A stretch of DNA of 64,000 nt from Lutimaribacter saemankumensis (GTDB lineage Bacteria; Pseudomonadota; Alphaproteobacteria; Rhodobacterales; Rhodobacteraceae), in the NCBI RefSeq assembly GCF_900100005.1, contig NZ_FNEB01000001.1, positions 248,001 through 312,000 on the forward strand, in the 5' to 3' direction. The first letter of the stretch is position 1, and each line of letters starts with the position of its first letter. This document shows, piece by piece, positions 1-12,529 of this stretch. The position numbers and the translations under genes are program-made. The notes beneath the pieces are model-generated. The model had not been told where the DNA came from, made no database searches, and saw only the letters and a list, made by a program, of their open reading frames with translations.

Positions 1-687
1 GCCGCCGCATTCCAGAACCCAGAGGGCAAGCCGCTGATGTCGATCGTGCTGATTGATCGCGGCGACTTTTCCAGCGCCGTCGAGGCTCTCAGCACCTTTC
101 CCTATCCCGTCAGCTTTGCCATCGATCCGTTGCAGGACGGAGCGGCAGAAGCCGCGGCCCGGTATCGCGCCGCCGGGTTCGAGGTGTTGGCGCTGGTCGA
201 CATTCCCGAGGCGGCGCAAGCCACCGATGTCGAGGTCAATCTTGCCGCCGCCCTGACCGCGCTGCCCGATGTGGTCGCGGTCATGGAGGGCGACGGCAGC
301 GGGCTGCAATCGAACCGCGCGATTTCCGACCAGGCGGCGGCTTACCTGCGCGACAGCGGACATGGGCTGGTGATGTATCCCAAGGGGCTCGATACCGCGC
401 GCAAGCTGGCCGAAAAGGAAGGCGTGCCCGCGGTGACGCTGTTTCGCGATTTCGACGCCAACGGGCAGGATGCCAACGTGATCCGGCGGTTCCTGGATCA
501 GGCGGCCTTCAAGGCGGCACAGGAACCGGCCAGCGTGGTGATGGTGGGACGTGCACGGCCCGAGACGGTTTCGGCGCTGATCCTCTGGGGGCTGGCCGAC
601 CGGGCAGGGCGCGTGGCTTTGGCGCCGGTATCTGCGCTGCTGCGGGCGCGGGCGGGGATGGAGGCGGACCTGTCCCGGGCCGAGTGA
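1..687 (+). CDS. Divergent polysaccharide deacetylase family protein, 3' part (partial)
   Basis: The reading frame is open from base 1, so the gene begins before the window. An internal ATG at 37 is not the likely start, because the residues before it (AAFQNPEGKPL) continue the same domain. The visible 228 residues match the C-terminal domain of the divergent polysaccharide deacetylase family (YibQ type). Supporting segments are the strand PVSFAIDP, a turn with ALVDIP, GLVMYPKGL, and the later FRDFDANGQ. Family members are usually periplasmic, with an N-terminal membrane anchor that is not visible here. Whether the protein is catalytically active is unknown; the metal triad of true NodB deacetylases is not evident. 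It converges on the RluE-like gene, with a perfect palindrome at its stop codon. Confidence 0.75.
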   Translation, partial: AAAFQNPEGKPLMSIVLIDRGDFSSAVEALSTFPYPVSFAIDPLQDGAAEAAARYRAAGFEVLALVDIPEAAQATDVEVNLAAALTALPDVVAVMEGDGSGLQSNRAISDQAAAYLRDSGHGLVMYPKGLDTARKLAEKEGVPAVTLFRDFDANGQDANVIRRFLDQAAFKAAQEPASVVMVGRARPETVSALILWGLADRAGRVALAPVSALLRARAGMEADLSRAE

Positions 688-703
688 AACCGCGCGGTTT
701 CAC
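684..703. terminator. Perfect 20-bp palindrome between convergent genes
   Basis: A perfect 20-bp palindrome with core AAACCGCGCGGTTT includes the stop codon of the deacetylase gene. It lies 17 bases before the convergent stop of the pseudouridine synthase. No long T run follows, so it may be a bidirectional terminator or a transcript-end hairpin. The same 14-base core recurs at 17659-17672, also between convergent genes. Confidence 0.5.
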
Positions 704-719
704 CCGGTAATCGCGCGGT

Positions 720-1280
720 TCAGGCGTTCGGATCGACCTCGCGCCAGTCGCCCGGTTGTAGCCCGTCCAGCGACCAGCGTCCGATCCGTGCCCGGATCAA
801 TCGCAACGTGGGGTGACCAACGGCAGCCGTCATCCGCCGCACCTGGCGGTTGCGGCCTTCGGTGATGGTTAGCTCGATCCAGGCGTCGGGCACGGATTTG
901 CGGAAACGGATCGGCGGGTTGCGCGGCCACAGGCCCGGCGGCTCTTTGATCCGTGCGACCTTGGCCGGACGGGTCGGGCCGTCCTTCAGCGTCACGCCCT
1001 TGCGCAGGGCCGCCAGGGCGGTGTCGTCGGGCACACCTTCGACTTGTGCCCAGTAAGTCTTGGGCATCTTGTTCTTCGGGTGGCTGATCCGCGCCTGAAG
1101 CTTGCCGTCATCGGTCAGCAGCAACAGGCCCTCGCTGTCGCGGTCCAGGCGGCCGGCGGGATAGACGCCGAGCAGGTCGATGAAATTCGAAAGCGTCGCG
1201 CGCGGACTGTCCGCGCTGCCCCGGTCGGTGAACTGGGACAACACGTCGAAGGGTTTGTTGAACAGGATCAGCCGCGCCAT
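720..1280 (-). CDS. rluE: 23S rRNA pseudouridine synthase, RluE/RsuA family
   Basis: This 186-residue enzyme isomerises a uridine in 23S rRNA (position 2457 in E. coli for RluE). It begins [17 protein letters not shown], typical of RluE, which lacks the N-terminal S4 domain of RsuA and RluB. The catalytic loop is [17 protein letters not shown], with the conserved Asp. C-terminal hallmarks are the K-TYWAQVEG strand and [11 protein letters not shown] chose the ATG at 1280 because a GGAG lies about ten bases upstream; an in-frame ATG at 1292 would add MERV but has no ribosome-binding site. The exact target uridine is inferred from family resemblance. Confidence 0.85.
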   Translation of the reverse strand: MARLILFNKPFDVLSQFTDRGSADSPRATLSNFIDLLGVYPAGRLDRDSEGLLLLTDDGKLQARISHPKNKMPKTYWAQVEGVPDDTALAALRKGVTLKDGPTRPAKVARIKEPPGLWPRNPPIRFRKSVPDAWIELTITEGRNRQVRRMTAAVGHPTLRLIRARIGRWSLDGLQPGDWREVDPNA

Positions 1281-1322
1281 GACGCGCTCCATAGCGCGGC
1301 TTTGCGCGCCTGAACAGGCCCA

Positions 1323-2135
1323 TCAGGTATAGAGGGTCGGCACCCCCAACTGGTCATGGATATGGTTCACGGTCTGCGGCTGGAGCCCCAGTGCCTGCGC
1401 GAATTGGTGCAGGTAACGCGCCTCGGCCTGGCTGTCGAGGTCGATCGCCATGACCGACATGGCGTAAATCTGCGGTTCGAGCCCCTGTGGAACCTGGCCG
1501 GCGAGACCCGCCGCATCCACCGGCGCCTGCAATTCGGCCTTCACGAAGGCCTGTTCCTCGGGCGAGACATCGCCGAGCTTTTCCAGCAGCCGCGCCTGTT
1601 CCCCGTCATCGAGATTGCCATCGCATTTCGCGGCCTGGATCATGGCGCGCAGCATCAGGCCCGCGGCCAGTTCCTGTTCTGTCGTCGGTTGTTCGTCCGG
1701 TTCATCCTGGCGGGCGATCGCCTGGTTCAACACGTCGCCAAACCCGCCCCGTGAGGTCGAGGGCGCCCCGGCCGACAGCATACCGCCCAAGAGCCCGCCA
1801 ATCCCGCCCGCGGCCCCCGCGCCGGCCAGACCGCCCAGCAGGTCGTCGATGCCGCCGCCACGTGCGCCCAGCGCTCCGCCGTCGCCGAGCTGCTCAAGAA
1901 GGCCGCCAAGACCGCCGCTTGCGGCGCCGCCACCCAGCAGGCCACCCAGCAAATCTTCGATTCCGGCGCGGCTTTGCATGGCGTCCGGTTGTTTCTGCAT
2001 CTGATGTTGAAGCTGTCCGAACAACCCGCCGCCGGCATCCTGGCCGCCGTCAGCACGGCGCTGCATCATGGCGCTGGCCCCCTTGGCGACGGCAACACCA
2101 ACGGCCACTTTGGCCAGTGTTTTCATCAAGCTCAT
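1323..2135 (-). CDS. DUF533 (YebE-like) protein
   Basis: This is a 270-residue protein of unknown function. The first 17 residues (MSLMKTLAKVAVGVAVA) form a short hydrophobic helix. Residues of about 55-150 are extremely Gly/Leu-rich, with repeated LLGGLLGG and GIGGLLGG blocks of low complexity. The C-terminal third is the helical DUF533 domain (ELAAGLMLRAMIQAAKCDGNLDDGEQARLLEKLG), a tellurite-resistance TerB-like fold that carries a D-G-x-L-D-x-x-E motif. The start at 2135 follows an AAAGGGGGA ribosome-binding site; in-frame extension to 2231 is possible but looks non-coding. YebE-type proteins are inner-membrane associated and of unknown role. Confidence 0.75.
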   Translation of the reverse strand: MSLMKTLAKVAVGVAVAKGASAMMQRRADGGQDAGGGLFGQLQHQMQKQPDAMQSRAGIEDLLGGLLGGGAASGGLGGLLEQLGDGGALGARGGGIDDLLGGLAGAGAAGGIGGLLGGMLSAGAPSTSRGGFGDVLNQAIARQDEPDEQPTTEQELAAGLMLRAMIQAAKCDGNLDDGEQARLLEKLGDVSPEEQAFVKAELQAPVDAAGLAGQVPQGLEPQIYAMSVMAIDLDSQAEARYLHQFAQALGLQPQTVNHIHDQLGVPTLYT

Positions 2136-2232
2136 GACGGCAAGTCCCCCTTTGGTTGTCCCCCGATCATGCACGGTGCGCGTGTTTGTGTCATGGGAAA
2201 ACCCGGCGACACACGTCACCAGGCGCGCCAAA

Positions 2233-3084
2233 TCACCCGCGCGGATAGACCAGCCGGCCCTCCATCACCCGCAGTGCGCGGCCAGATACCGTGACACGCG
2301 GACCGTCCGTTTGCAGGAGGATGCGGCTGGGGCGGCCCATGTCGTCGCCCTGCCGGTAATCGAGCGCGAGGTCACGTCCCAGCACCTGCGCCAGCAGCGC
2401 CGCAAGCGTTGCCGCCGCACTGCCGGTGGCCGGGTCTTCGGGGATGTTGTCGAGCGGGGCGAACATCCGCGCGTCGATACGGTCGCCATCCCGAACATAG
2501 GCCAGCTGCGCAAAGTCCAGCGCGCCGGGATAGCGGTCGTTGCCTTCGCGGAAGGCCGCGATATCGGTGCGTATCGCGGACAGCGCAGCACGGTCGGCAA
2601 GCTCGGTTATGGTGAAGGGCAGGCCAAGCGTCGCCATGACCGGGGCATGCGTTTCGGTGCGTATCTGCCCCGGCTCAAGGCCCAGCGCGCGGGCCACCAG
2701 CGCCGGATCGGGATCGGCCAGCCGTTCCAGCGCGGCCTCGGTCGTGAAGCGCGCCATGCCACCCGCCGCATGGGCGCGGATCGGGCCCACGCCCAGTTCC
2801 AGAACCATGTCCGGGCCCCGCCCCAGATCGGCCAGCGCGACGGCGGTGCCAATTGTCGGGTGCCCGGCGAACGGTATTTCCATCGTCGGCGTGAAAATCT
2901 TGACCCGGGCGGTATGGGTCGCATCGGCGGGTGGATAGACGAATGTCACCTCGGAAAAATTGAACTCGGCCGCGATGCGCTGCAGGTCCGCTTCGGGCAG
3001 GGCGGTCGCATCCGGGATCACCGCCAGTTGGTTGCCGCCGAACGGCGTGTCGGTGAACACATCGTAGACAAGATACGCGGTCAT
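2233..3084 (-). CDS. PhzF family isomerase/epimerase
   Basis: This is a 283-residue protein of the PhzF/DapF-like fold. It opens with YLVYDVFTDTPFGGNQLAV, the family signature, followed by FNFSEVTFVYPP, where the Glu is the expected general acid/base. Later come IPFAGHPTIG and DPATGSAAATLAALL, the second conserved loop. PhzF itself isomerises trans-2,3-dihydro-3-hydroxyanthranilate, but most homologues have unknown substrates and there is no phenazine cluster nearby. The start is fixed by AAAGGAG about nine bases before the ATG at 3084. The gene lies 39 bases downstream of the EEP-family gene on the same strand, so the two may be co-transcribed. Confidence 0.85.
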   Translation of the reverse strand: MTAYLVYDVFTDTPFGGNQLAVIPDATALPEADLQRIAAEFNFSEVTFVYPPADATHTARVKIFTPTMEIPFAGHPTIGTAVALADLGRGPDMVLELGVGPIRAHAAGGMARFTTEAALERLADPDPALVARALGLEPGQIRTETHAPVMATLGLPFTITELADRAALSAIRTDIAAFREGNDRYPGALDFAQLAYVRDGDRIDARMFAPLDNIPEDPATGSAAATLAALLAQVLGRDLALDYRQGDDMGRPSRILLQTDGPRVTVSGRALRVMEGRLVYPRG

Positions 3085-3123
3085 CGCGGGCTCCTTTGTT
3101 CGGGGCGCAGGGTGCACGGGGTT

Positions 3124-3822
3124 TCAGGCGCGCGCAAGATCGACCCAGACCGGCAGGTGATCCGAGGCGATGCGCGCAGGACGCCGGACATGCACACCCC
3201 CCGACAGCGCGCGCAGCTCGTCCGAGATCAGGAACCGGTCCAGCGCGGCGACGGGGCGGGGGCTGGGAAAACTCGGTGCAGGCGCAACAAAGCGCAGACC
3301 CGGCACCTGCGCATCGAGATCCCAGCCCTTGCCCCAGTCGTTGAAATCGCCTGCGACCACGGTCGGCATGTCGGGCAGTGTGCGCAGGGTGCGGGTGATC
3401 GCGGCGAGTTGCAGCAGACGGTACCGTTTGACCAGCCCCAGATGCACCCCCATCACCCGCAGGGGCCCAATGGCGGTGTCCAGTTCGACCCGGATCGCGC
3501 CGCGTGGCTCCAGCCCCGGAAGATCGAACCGCGCGGTCCGTATGACCGCCACATTCGGTGCGATCAGCATGGCGTTGCCGTGCCAGCCGATCGAGCCGCC
3601 GGGTTCCCCCAGATCGACCACCCGCCAGCCGGCGTCTTCGGCCATGTGGGCGGGCAGGGCGGCGGGGCGCGGAGGCAGGCGTTTGTCGGCCTCCTGCAGC
3701 ACGACGACATCCGCGCCGGTCGCTCCGATCACCTGCAAAGACCGGTCGGGACGGCGGCGCAGATCGAGCCCGACGCATTTCTGCAGGTTGTAAGTGGCTA
3801 GTCTGAGCGGCTTTGCACACAT
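3124..3822 (-). CDS. Endonuclease/exonuclease/phosphatase (EEP) family protein
   Basis: This 232-residue protein shows the EEP (DNase I-like) fold. An N-terminal LATYNLQKCVG strand supplies the metal-binding Asn. VVVLQEADKR gives the metal-binding Glu, VVAGDFNDW gives the Asp/Asn pair, and ASDHLPVWVDL gives the terminal catalytic Asp-His. All catalytic positions appear intact. There is no signal peptide, so it is probably cytoplasmic. Substrate is unknown; the family includes nucleases, phosphodiesterases and sphingomyelinases. It is divergent from the membrane-protein gene at 3858, with only 35 bases between them. Confidence 0.82.
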   Translation of the reverse strand: MCAKPLRLATYNLQKCVGLDLRRRPDRSLQVIGATGADVVVLQEADKRLPPRPAALPAHMAEDAGWRVVDLGEPGGSIGWHGNAMLIAPNVAVIRTARFDLPGLEPRGAIRVELDTAIGPLRVMGVHLGLVKRYRLLQLAAITRTLRTLPDMPTVVAGDFNDWGKGWDLDAQVPGLRFVAPAPSFPSPRPVAALDRFLISDELRALSGGVHVRRPARIASDHLPVWVDLARA

Positions 3823-3857
3823 ATATCGGGATCATCGGCAAGCGAAAGGACGACGCG

Positions 3858-4493
3858 ATGTTCGCAGATCAGACATGGGTGGCCAAGGCGATCTGGGCCC
3901 TGCTGGTGTTTTTTCTGCTCGATGCGCTTTTCGTGGGCAACTGGCCGCTGGCCTTCGTGTCGCTGGCGACGCTGCTGCTGTCGCTGGCGCCCGTCTATGT
4001 CGGGCGGTGGGCCGAGATATTCGTGCCGCCGAGTTTCGTGGCCGCCATCACCATGTTCGTCGGGGGCACGCTGTTCCTGGGCGAGGTGTTCGATTTCTAC
4101 GAACGCTTCTGGTGGTGGGATATCGCGATGCATGGCGGCAGTGCCGTCGGCTTCGGGCTTATCGGGTTCATCCTGGTGTTCATGATGTTCCAGGGCGACC
4201 GCTATGCCGCGCCGCCGCTGGCGATTGCGTTCTTCGCGTTCTGTTTCGCGCTGGCGATCGGGGCGATGTGGGAGATTTTCGAATTCGCGATGGACCAGGC
4301 ATTCGGGCTCAACATGCAGAAATCGGGGCTGATGGACACGATGGGCGACCTGATCGTCGATACCGGCGGCGCGCTGATCGGTGCGGGATCGGGATGGGCC
4401 TATCTGAAATGGCAGTCGCGCGGCGGGCTGAGCCGGTTGATCGACGATTTCGTGCAGAGAAATCCGCGGTTCTTTCGACGCTTCAAACGTTAA
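3858..4493 (+). CDS. Multi-pass membrane protein, DUF2238-like
   Basis: This 211-residue protein has about five or six hydrophobic segments (roughly residues 12-30, 34-52, 57-78, 90-115, 122-150 and 175-195). Sequence features resemble the DUF2238/YjdF group: LGEVFDFYERFWWWDIAMHGGSAVGFGLIGF and WEIFEFAMDQAFG, where acidic and aromatic residues sit inside the membrane segments. The tail is basic (NPRFFRRFKR), consistent with a cytoplasmic C-terminus. Function is unknown. The ATG at 3858 has an AAAGGA nine bases before it and is preferred to an upstream in-frame ATG at 3813. Confidence 0.65.
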   Translation: MFADQTWVAKAIWALLVFFLLDALFVGNWPLAFVSLATLLLSLAPVYVGRWAEIFVPPSFVAAITMFVGGTLFLGEVFDFYERFWWWDIAMHGGSAVGFGLIGFILVFMMFQGDRYAAPPLAIAFFAFCFALAIGAMWEIFEFAMDQAFGLNMQKSGLMDTMGDLIVDTGGALIGAGSGWAYLKWQSRGGLSRLIDDFVQRNPRFFRRFKR

Positions 4494-4536
4494 GGGTTCT
4501 TGACGGCGGGCGGGCTTTCCCGTCTGAGTGCCCGCG

Positions 4537-5433
4537 ATGGAACGCAAGGATCATATCGACCTTTTCGGTGTCGTGTCGTTGGTCGGCTTTGCCTGTGTGC
4601 TGGCCTTCAACCAGGTGGTCATCAAGGTGGGTACAGGCGGGTTTCAGCCCGTGTTCATGGCCGGTCTCAGATCCCTCGGTGCTTTGGTCGTTCTCATCCT
4701 GTGGATGCGGGTGCGCGGCGTTTCGGTGGATTTCAGCCGCCGCTACTGGGCGTCGGGCTTTCTTCTCGGGGCGCTGTTCGGGTTCGAATTCGTCTGCCTG
4801 TTCTGGGCGCTCGACAACACCACGGTGTCGCGCGCGTCAATCCTGTTCTACACGATGCCGATGATGCTGGCGGCGGTGGCGCATTTCGTGCTGCCGGGCG
4901 AACGGCTCACGCTGCGGCGTGCGGCGGGGCTGGTTATGGCGATGGGCGGCGTTGCGCTGGTCCTGTCGGTCCGCAAGGGCGGCGAGGCGTCCATCATGGG
5001 CGATGTCGCGGCCCTGGCGGCGGCGGCCGGCTGGGCAGGTATCGCGCTGACCGTGCGGCTTACCCCCGTGGCCGAGCAACGCCCCGAAATGCAGCTGATG
5101 TGGCAGCTGATCGTGTCGTCCATCATGCTGATCGCGGCGGCGTTCTTCTTCGGGCCGTTCCTGCGCGATCCCCAGCCGGTGCATTATTGGGCACTGCTGT
5201 ACCAGGTGGTCGTGGTCGCCAGCCTCGGCTACATGTTCTGGTTCTTCCTCATGTCGGTCTACCCGGCGTCTGGCGTTGCCAGTTTCAGCTTTCTGTCCCC
5301 GGTGCTGAGCGTGTTCTTCGGCTGGGCGCTCTTGGGCGAAGAGGTCGGCTGGAACACCGTCGCCGCGTTGGTGATGGTCGCGATCGGACTGGTGCTGATC
5401 AACCGCCGGCACCGCCCACAGGGCGGTGCCTGA
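4537..5433 (+). CDS. EamA/DMT superfamily transporter
   Basis: This is a 298-residue integral membrane protein of the drug/metabolite transporter (DMT) superfamily, with two EamA repeats of five helices each. The first repeat ends near residue 140 (MGGVALVLSVRKGG); the second covers about 150-295 and ends in a Gly-rich helix with the expected ALLGEEVGWNTVAALVMVAIGLVLINR. The substrate cannot be read from sequence; relatives export amino acids, purines or other metabolites. A GTG at 4528 is an alternative start. It converges with mnmA, with three bases between the stop codons. Two other EamA genes lie in this window. Confidence 0.85.
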   Translation: MERKDHIDLFGVVSLVGFACVLAFNQVVIKVGTGGFQPVFMAGLRSLGALVVLILWMRVRGVSVDFSRRYWASGFLLGALFGFEFVCLFWALDNTTVSRASILFYTMPMMLAAVAHFVLPGERLTLRRAAGLVMAMGGVALVLSVRKGGEASIMGDVAALAAAAGWAGIALTVRLTPVAEQRPEMQLMWQLIVSSIMLIAAAFFFGPFLRDPQPVHYWALLYQVVVVASLGYMFWFFLMSVYPASGVASFSFLSPVLSVFFGWALLGEEVGWNTVAALVMVAIGLVLINRRHRPQGGA

Positions 5434-5436
5434 CCG

Positions 5437-6579
5437 TCACCCCTTCCAGATCCAGCCGCCGCCCAGGATGCGGCTGCCGTCGCTTTCGTAAAACACGCAG
5501 GCCTGGCCGGGACTGACGCCTTCCTCGGGCGTCAGCAGCTCGACATCGGCGGTGGTGGCCGAGGTCGGGCGGATGATCGCTTCGCGCGGGGGGCGGGTCG
5601 AGCGGACCTTGACCGACACATGCCATTCCGGGCGGCTGTCGAACGGCGCGTCGCCCAACCAGTTGATTTCGCGTACCGGCACGATCCGCGTGGCCAGCAT
5701 CTCTTTCGGGCCGACGATCACGCGGCGCGTGTCCACATCCAGTTTCACAACGTAAAGCGGCTCGGACAGCCCGCCGATCCCAAGCCCGCGGCGCTGGCCG
5801 ATGGTGTAATGAATGACGCCCTCATGCGTGCCCAGAACCCGGCCGTCGGCATGCACGATCTCGCCCGGTTCCGCGGCCCCGGGGCGCAGCTTTTCGATCA
5901 CGCTGGCATAATCGCCATTAGGCACGAAGCAGATGTCCTGGCTGTCGGGTTTGTCCGCAACCGCCAGCCCGTATTTCGCCGCCAGTTCTCGCGTTGCCGC
6001 CTTGGAGGGCAGGTGGCCCAGCGGAAACCGCAGATAGCTGAGCTGTTCGGGCGTCGTGGAGAACAGAAAATAGCTCTGATCGCGGTTCGCATCCGCCGCG
6101 CAGTGCAATTCCGGCCCGTTGGCACCCATCTTGCGCTGGATGTAATGGCCGGTGGCCATGCAGTCGGCCTCCAGATCGCGGGCGGTTTCCAGCAGGTCCT
6201 TGAACTTCACCCGTTCGTTGCAGCGGATGCAGGGCACGGGCGTCGCACCGGCAAGGTAGCTGTCGGCGAATTCGTCGATCACCGCGTCCTTGAAGATGTT
6301 TTCATAGTCCAGCACGTAGTGCGGAAATCCCATCTCTTCGGCCACACGGCGCGCGTCATGGATGTCGATGCCCGCGCAGCAGGCGCCTTTCTTGGCCAGC
6401 GCCGCGCCGTGATCGTAAAGCTGCAGCGTCACGCCCACCACGTCATAGCCTTCTTCGGCCAGTTGCGCGGCCACGACCGAGCTGTCGACGCCGCCCGACA
6501 TGGCGACGACCACGCGGGTTTCCGCCGGAGGCTTGGCAAAGCCCAGCGAGTTCAGTGGCGTGTCGGTGTCGAGGGCCAT
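5437..6579 (-). CDS. mnmA: tRNA-specific 2-thiouridylase MnmA
   Basis: MnmA thiolates U34 of tRNA Lys, Glu and Gln at C2, using ATP and a relayed persulfide sulfur. The 380-residue protein has the PP-loop SGGVDSSV at residues 28-35. The first catalytic Cys pair region is [11 protein letters not shown] (Cys120) and the partner Cys217 lies in [20 protein letters not shown] and [11 protein letters not shown] are further family landmarks. It has an N-terminal extension of about 20 residues relative to the E. coli enzyme, common in alphaproteobacteria. The gene is divergent from sciP, and an AAGGGA lies upstream of the ATG. It belongs with other tRNA-modification genes in the window (trmFO, gluQ, tgt). 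Confidence 0.97.
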   Translation of the reverse strand: MALDTDTPLNSLGFAKPPAETRVVVAMSGGVDSSVVAAQLAEEGYDVVGVTLQLYDHGAALAKKGACCAGIDIHDARRVAEEMGFPHYVLDYENIFKDAVIDEFADSYLAGATPVPCIRCNERVKFKDLLETARDLEADCMATGHYIQRKMGANGPELHCAADANRDQSYFLFSTTPEQLSYLRFPLGHLPSKAATRELAAKYGLAVADKPDSQDICFVPNGDYASVIEKLRPGAAEPGEIVHADGRVLGTHEGVIHYTIGQRRGLGIGGLSEPLYVVKLDVDTRRVIVGPKEMLATRIVPVREINWLGDAPFDSRPEWHVSVKVRSTRPPREAIIRPTSATTADVELLTPEEGVSPGQACVFYESDGSRILGGGWIWKG

Positions 6580-6654
6580 GGCGGCGTCCCTTTTTCGTGC
6601 GTTTCCGAAGTCGGCGAGAATATAGGAAAATCCAAGACAGTCTCAAGCCCCGGT

Positions 6655-6669
6655 TTCACGCCGCGTTAA
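6655..6669. promoter_or_regulatory. Weak candidate CtrA box upstream of sciP
   Basis: TTCA-N7-TTAA differs at one position from the full CtrA site TTAA-N7-TTAA. It lies about 50 bases before the sciP start codon, in the mnmA-sciP divergent region. A single degenerate match in a short region may be chance. Confidence 0.3.
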
Positions 6670-6716
6670 ACCCTGTCCGTTCACTCTGGCCGCGCGTTTG
6701 AAAAGGGACGGCTGAC

Positions 6717-7004
6717 ATGTATCTCAAGAAGGTGGAAGGGCCCAGGGCGGTCACGCTGCCCGATGGCTCGGTCATGACCCGCGCGGATCTGCCGCCGGCG
6801 GACACGCGGCGCTGGGTGGCTGCCCGCAAGGCGGCCGTGGTGCGCGGGGTTCTTTACGGTCTGATCACGCAGGCGGAGGCACTGGAGCGTTACGGGCTGA
6901 GCGACGAGGAATTCGCCGGCTGGCTAGATGCGATCCGGTTTCACGGATTCGACGCGCTCAAGGCCACCGCAGTGCAAAAATATAGACAACCTAAAGGCGA
7001 GTAA
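6717..7004 (+). CDS. sciP: SciP-like CtrA inhibitor (DUF1153)
   Basis: This 95-residue protein matches the DUF1153 family, whose best-known member is Caulobacter SciP. SciP is a small helix-turn-helix protein that binds CtrA and stops it activating transcription. The sequence begins MYLKKVEGPRAVTLPDGSVMTRADLPPADT. It then carries the helical core RWVAARKAAVVRGVLYGLIT and the HTH-like AEALERYGLSDEEFAGWLDA. An AAAAGGGAC precedes the ATG. It sits 88 bases upstream of ctrA on the same strand, fitting a regulator-target pair. In Caulobacter SciP is degraded by Lon, and a lon gene lies elsewhere in this window. Confidence 0.9.
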   Translation: MYLKKVEGPRAVTLPDGSVMTRADLPPADTRRWVAARKAAVVRGVLYGLITQAEALERYGLSDEEFAGWLDAIRFHGFDALKATAVQKYRQPKGE

Positions 7005-7023
7005 TATATGGTCATGGCATCGG

Positions 7024-7038
7024 GTAACGTGTGGTTAA
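7024..7038. promoter_or_regulatory. Candidate CtrA-binding site in the ctrA promoter
   Basis: GTAA-N7-TTAA matches the CtrA consensus TTAA-N7-TTAA at seven of eight fixed positions. The right half also reads on the minus strand as TTAACCAC, close to the half-site TTAACCAT. It lies about 55 bases before the ctrA start codon, fitting autoregulation as known in Caulobacter. Confidence 0.55.
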
Positions 7039-7092
7039 CTATTTTTGTTCACGTTTGATTTCCGAAGAGGGCCGATTAACGGAGAGAACAAG

Positions 7093-7818
7093 ATGCGCGT
7101 GCTGCTGGTTGAAGATGATCCGACGACTTCGAAAAGCATCGAACTGATGCTGACCCATGCCAACCTTAACGTCTATACGACCGACCTTGGCGAAGAAGGG
7201 GTCGATCTTGCCAAGCTTTACGATTACGACCTGATCCTTCTGGACCTGGGCCTGCCCGACATAACCGGGCACGAGGTTCTTCGCCAGCTGCGTCTTGCGC
7301 GGGTCGAAACGCCCATTCTCATTCTCAGCGGGGCGGACGACACGGACAGCAAGATCAAAGGCTTCGGGTTCGGCGCGGACGATTACCTGACCAAGCCGTT
7401 CCACCGTGACGAGCTGGTGGCGCGTATCCACGCCATTATCCGCCGGTCCAAGGGTCATTCGCAATCGGTGATCCGCACCGGCAAGGTGAACGTGAACCTT
7501 GATGCCAAGACCGTGGATGTCGACGGGCAGACGGTGCACCTGACCGGCAAGGAATACCAGATGCTGGAACTGCTTTCGCTGCGCAAGGGCACGACGCTGA
7601 CCAAGGAAATGTTCCTCAACCACCTTTACGGCGGGATGGACGAACCCGAACTGAAGATCATCGACGTCTTCATCTGCAAGCTGCGCAAGAAACTGAGCCA
7701 GGCAACCGGCGGCGACAGCTATATCGAAACCGTCTGGGGACGCGGCTATGTCCTGCGCGATCCGCAACCGGCGACCGACCCGGCCGAAGATGGCCGGCAG
7801 ATCGCAATAGGGGCCTGA
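7093..7818 (+). CDS. ctrA: Cell-cycle response regulator CtrA
   Basis: CtrA is an OmpR-type response regulator controlling cell-cycle genes in Caulobacter, and motility and gene-transfer-agent genes in many Rhodobacterales. The 241-residue protein has a receiver domain at 1-120 with acidic residues in [10 protein letters not shown], the phosphoacceptor Asp51 (LILLDLGLP) and Lys in DDYLTKPF. A winged-helix domain follows at about 128-228, with [14 protein letters not shown] and [11 protein letters not shown]. An ATG at 7093 with GGAG 12 bases upstream is preferred to one at 7045. The C-terminus ends in Gly-Ala after a variable tail, not the Ala-Ala seen in Caulobacter CtrA, so ClpXP recognition by that route is uncertain. 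Confidence 0.97.
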   Translation: MRVLLVEDDPTTSKSIELMLTHANLNVYTTDLGEEGVDLAKLYDYDLILLDLGLPDITGHEVLRQLRLARVETPILILSGADDTDSKIKGFGFGADDYLTKPFHRDELVARIHAIIRRSKGHSQSVIRTGKVNVNLDAKTVDVDGQTVHLTGKEYQMLELLSLRKGTTLTKEMFLNHLYGGMDEPELKIIDVFICKLRKKLSQATGGDSYIETVWGRGYVLRDPQPATDPAEDGRQIAIGA

Positions 7819-12101
<4,283 letters not shown>

Positions 12102-12108
12102 CACCGAC

Positions 12109-12143
12109 GTTCTTAAAAGTTCGCAAATGTTCTCAAAAAGTTC
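12109..12143 (+). promoter_or_regulatory. LexA (SOS) box cluster: GTTC-N7-GTTC plus two further GTTC copies
   Basis: GTTC occurs at 12109, 12119, 12129 and 12140. The last pair is exactly GTTC-N7-GTTC, the alphaproteobacterial LexA operator known from Rhodobacter and Rhizobium. The other spacings are N6. A GAAC follows at 12167-12170. The cluster lies 69-103 bases before the start of a 40-residue membrane-protein gene and just after recG, so the small gene is the likely target. Confidence 0.7.
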
Positions 12144-12211
12144 TTTACAGGCCGTTAAGGATATGAGAACAAATAGGCAACAACGGAACACACCCGAGCA
12201 GGAGTTACCCG

Positions 12212-12334
12212 ATGCTGAACCAGATTATCACCGCCGCGCGCCGCAACCACGACACGCTTGCCGCCGATGCGATCGGTGTGGCCGCCCTTATGGTGCTGCT
12301 GGTGGCCGGGCTTCACCTGCCGGTCCTGTCCTGA
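12212..12334 (+). CDS. Small (40-residue) single-pass membrane protein, probably SOS-controlled
   Basis: The ATG at 12212 has AGGAG nine bases upstream. The product has a polar N-terminus with Arg10-Arg11 and His13, then one hydrophobic segment from about residue 21 to 39 (IGVAALMVLLVAGLHLPVL). The positive-inside rule predicts an inner-membrane protein with its N-terminus in the cytoplasm. I do not recognise a named family. A LexA-type box upstream and the size suggest an analogue of SidA, the 29-residue SOS-induced division inhibitor of Caulobacter; this is inference from context, with no sequence match claimed. A terminator-like hairpin with eight T residues follows 150 bases downstream. 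Confidence 0.7.
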   Translation: MLNQIITAARRNHDTLAADAIGVAALMVLLVAGLHLPVLS

Positions 12335-12483
12335 GTTTCTGCCTGCGCACTTGAACCGAAGGTTGCGCGCATCCCTGTCCCCATTAGATGCGCGATCTGA
12401 GATACTGCCTGTCTCTCGAACCTGTCCCAAGGGTCCACTGCCTCTGACCCGCCTTCGGAAACCCAAGACGCGCCACTAGTCCG

Positions 12484-12517
12484 CCGCCGTCCCCCGTGAC
12501 GCGCGGCGGTTTTTTTT
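12484..12517 (+). terminator. Rho-independent terminator
   Basis: CCGCCG and CGGCGG form a GC-rich stem with a 14-base loop, directly followed by eight T residues on the plus strand. It probably ends the transcript of the 40-residue membrane-protein gene, and lies just before the convergent stop of the IscU-like gene. Confidence 0.7.
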
Positions 12518-12529
12518 GGCAGGGCTGGA

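Noticed and set aside
12388-12450. An 18-codon open frame between the small SOS-type gene and its terminator
   Set aside because: No ribosome-binding site and no plausible protein features.
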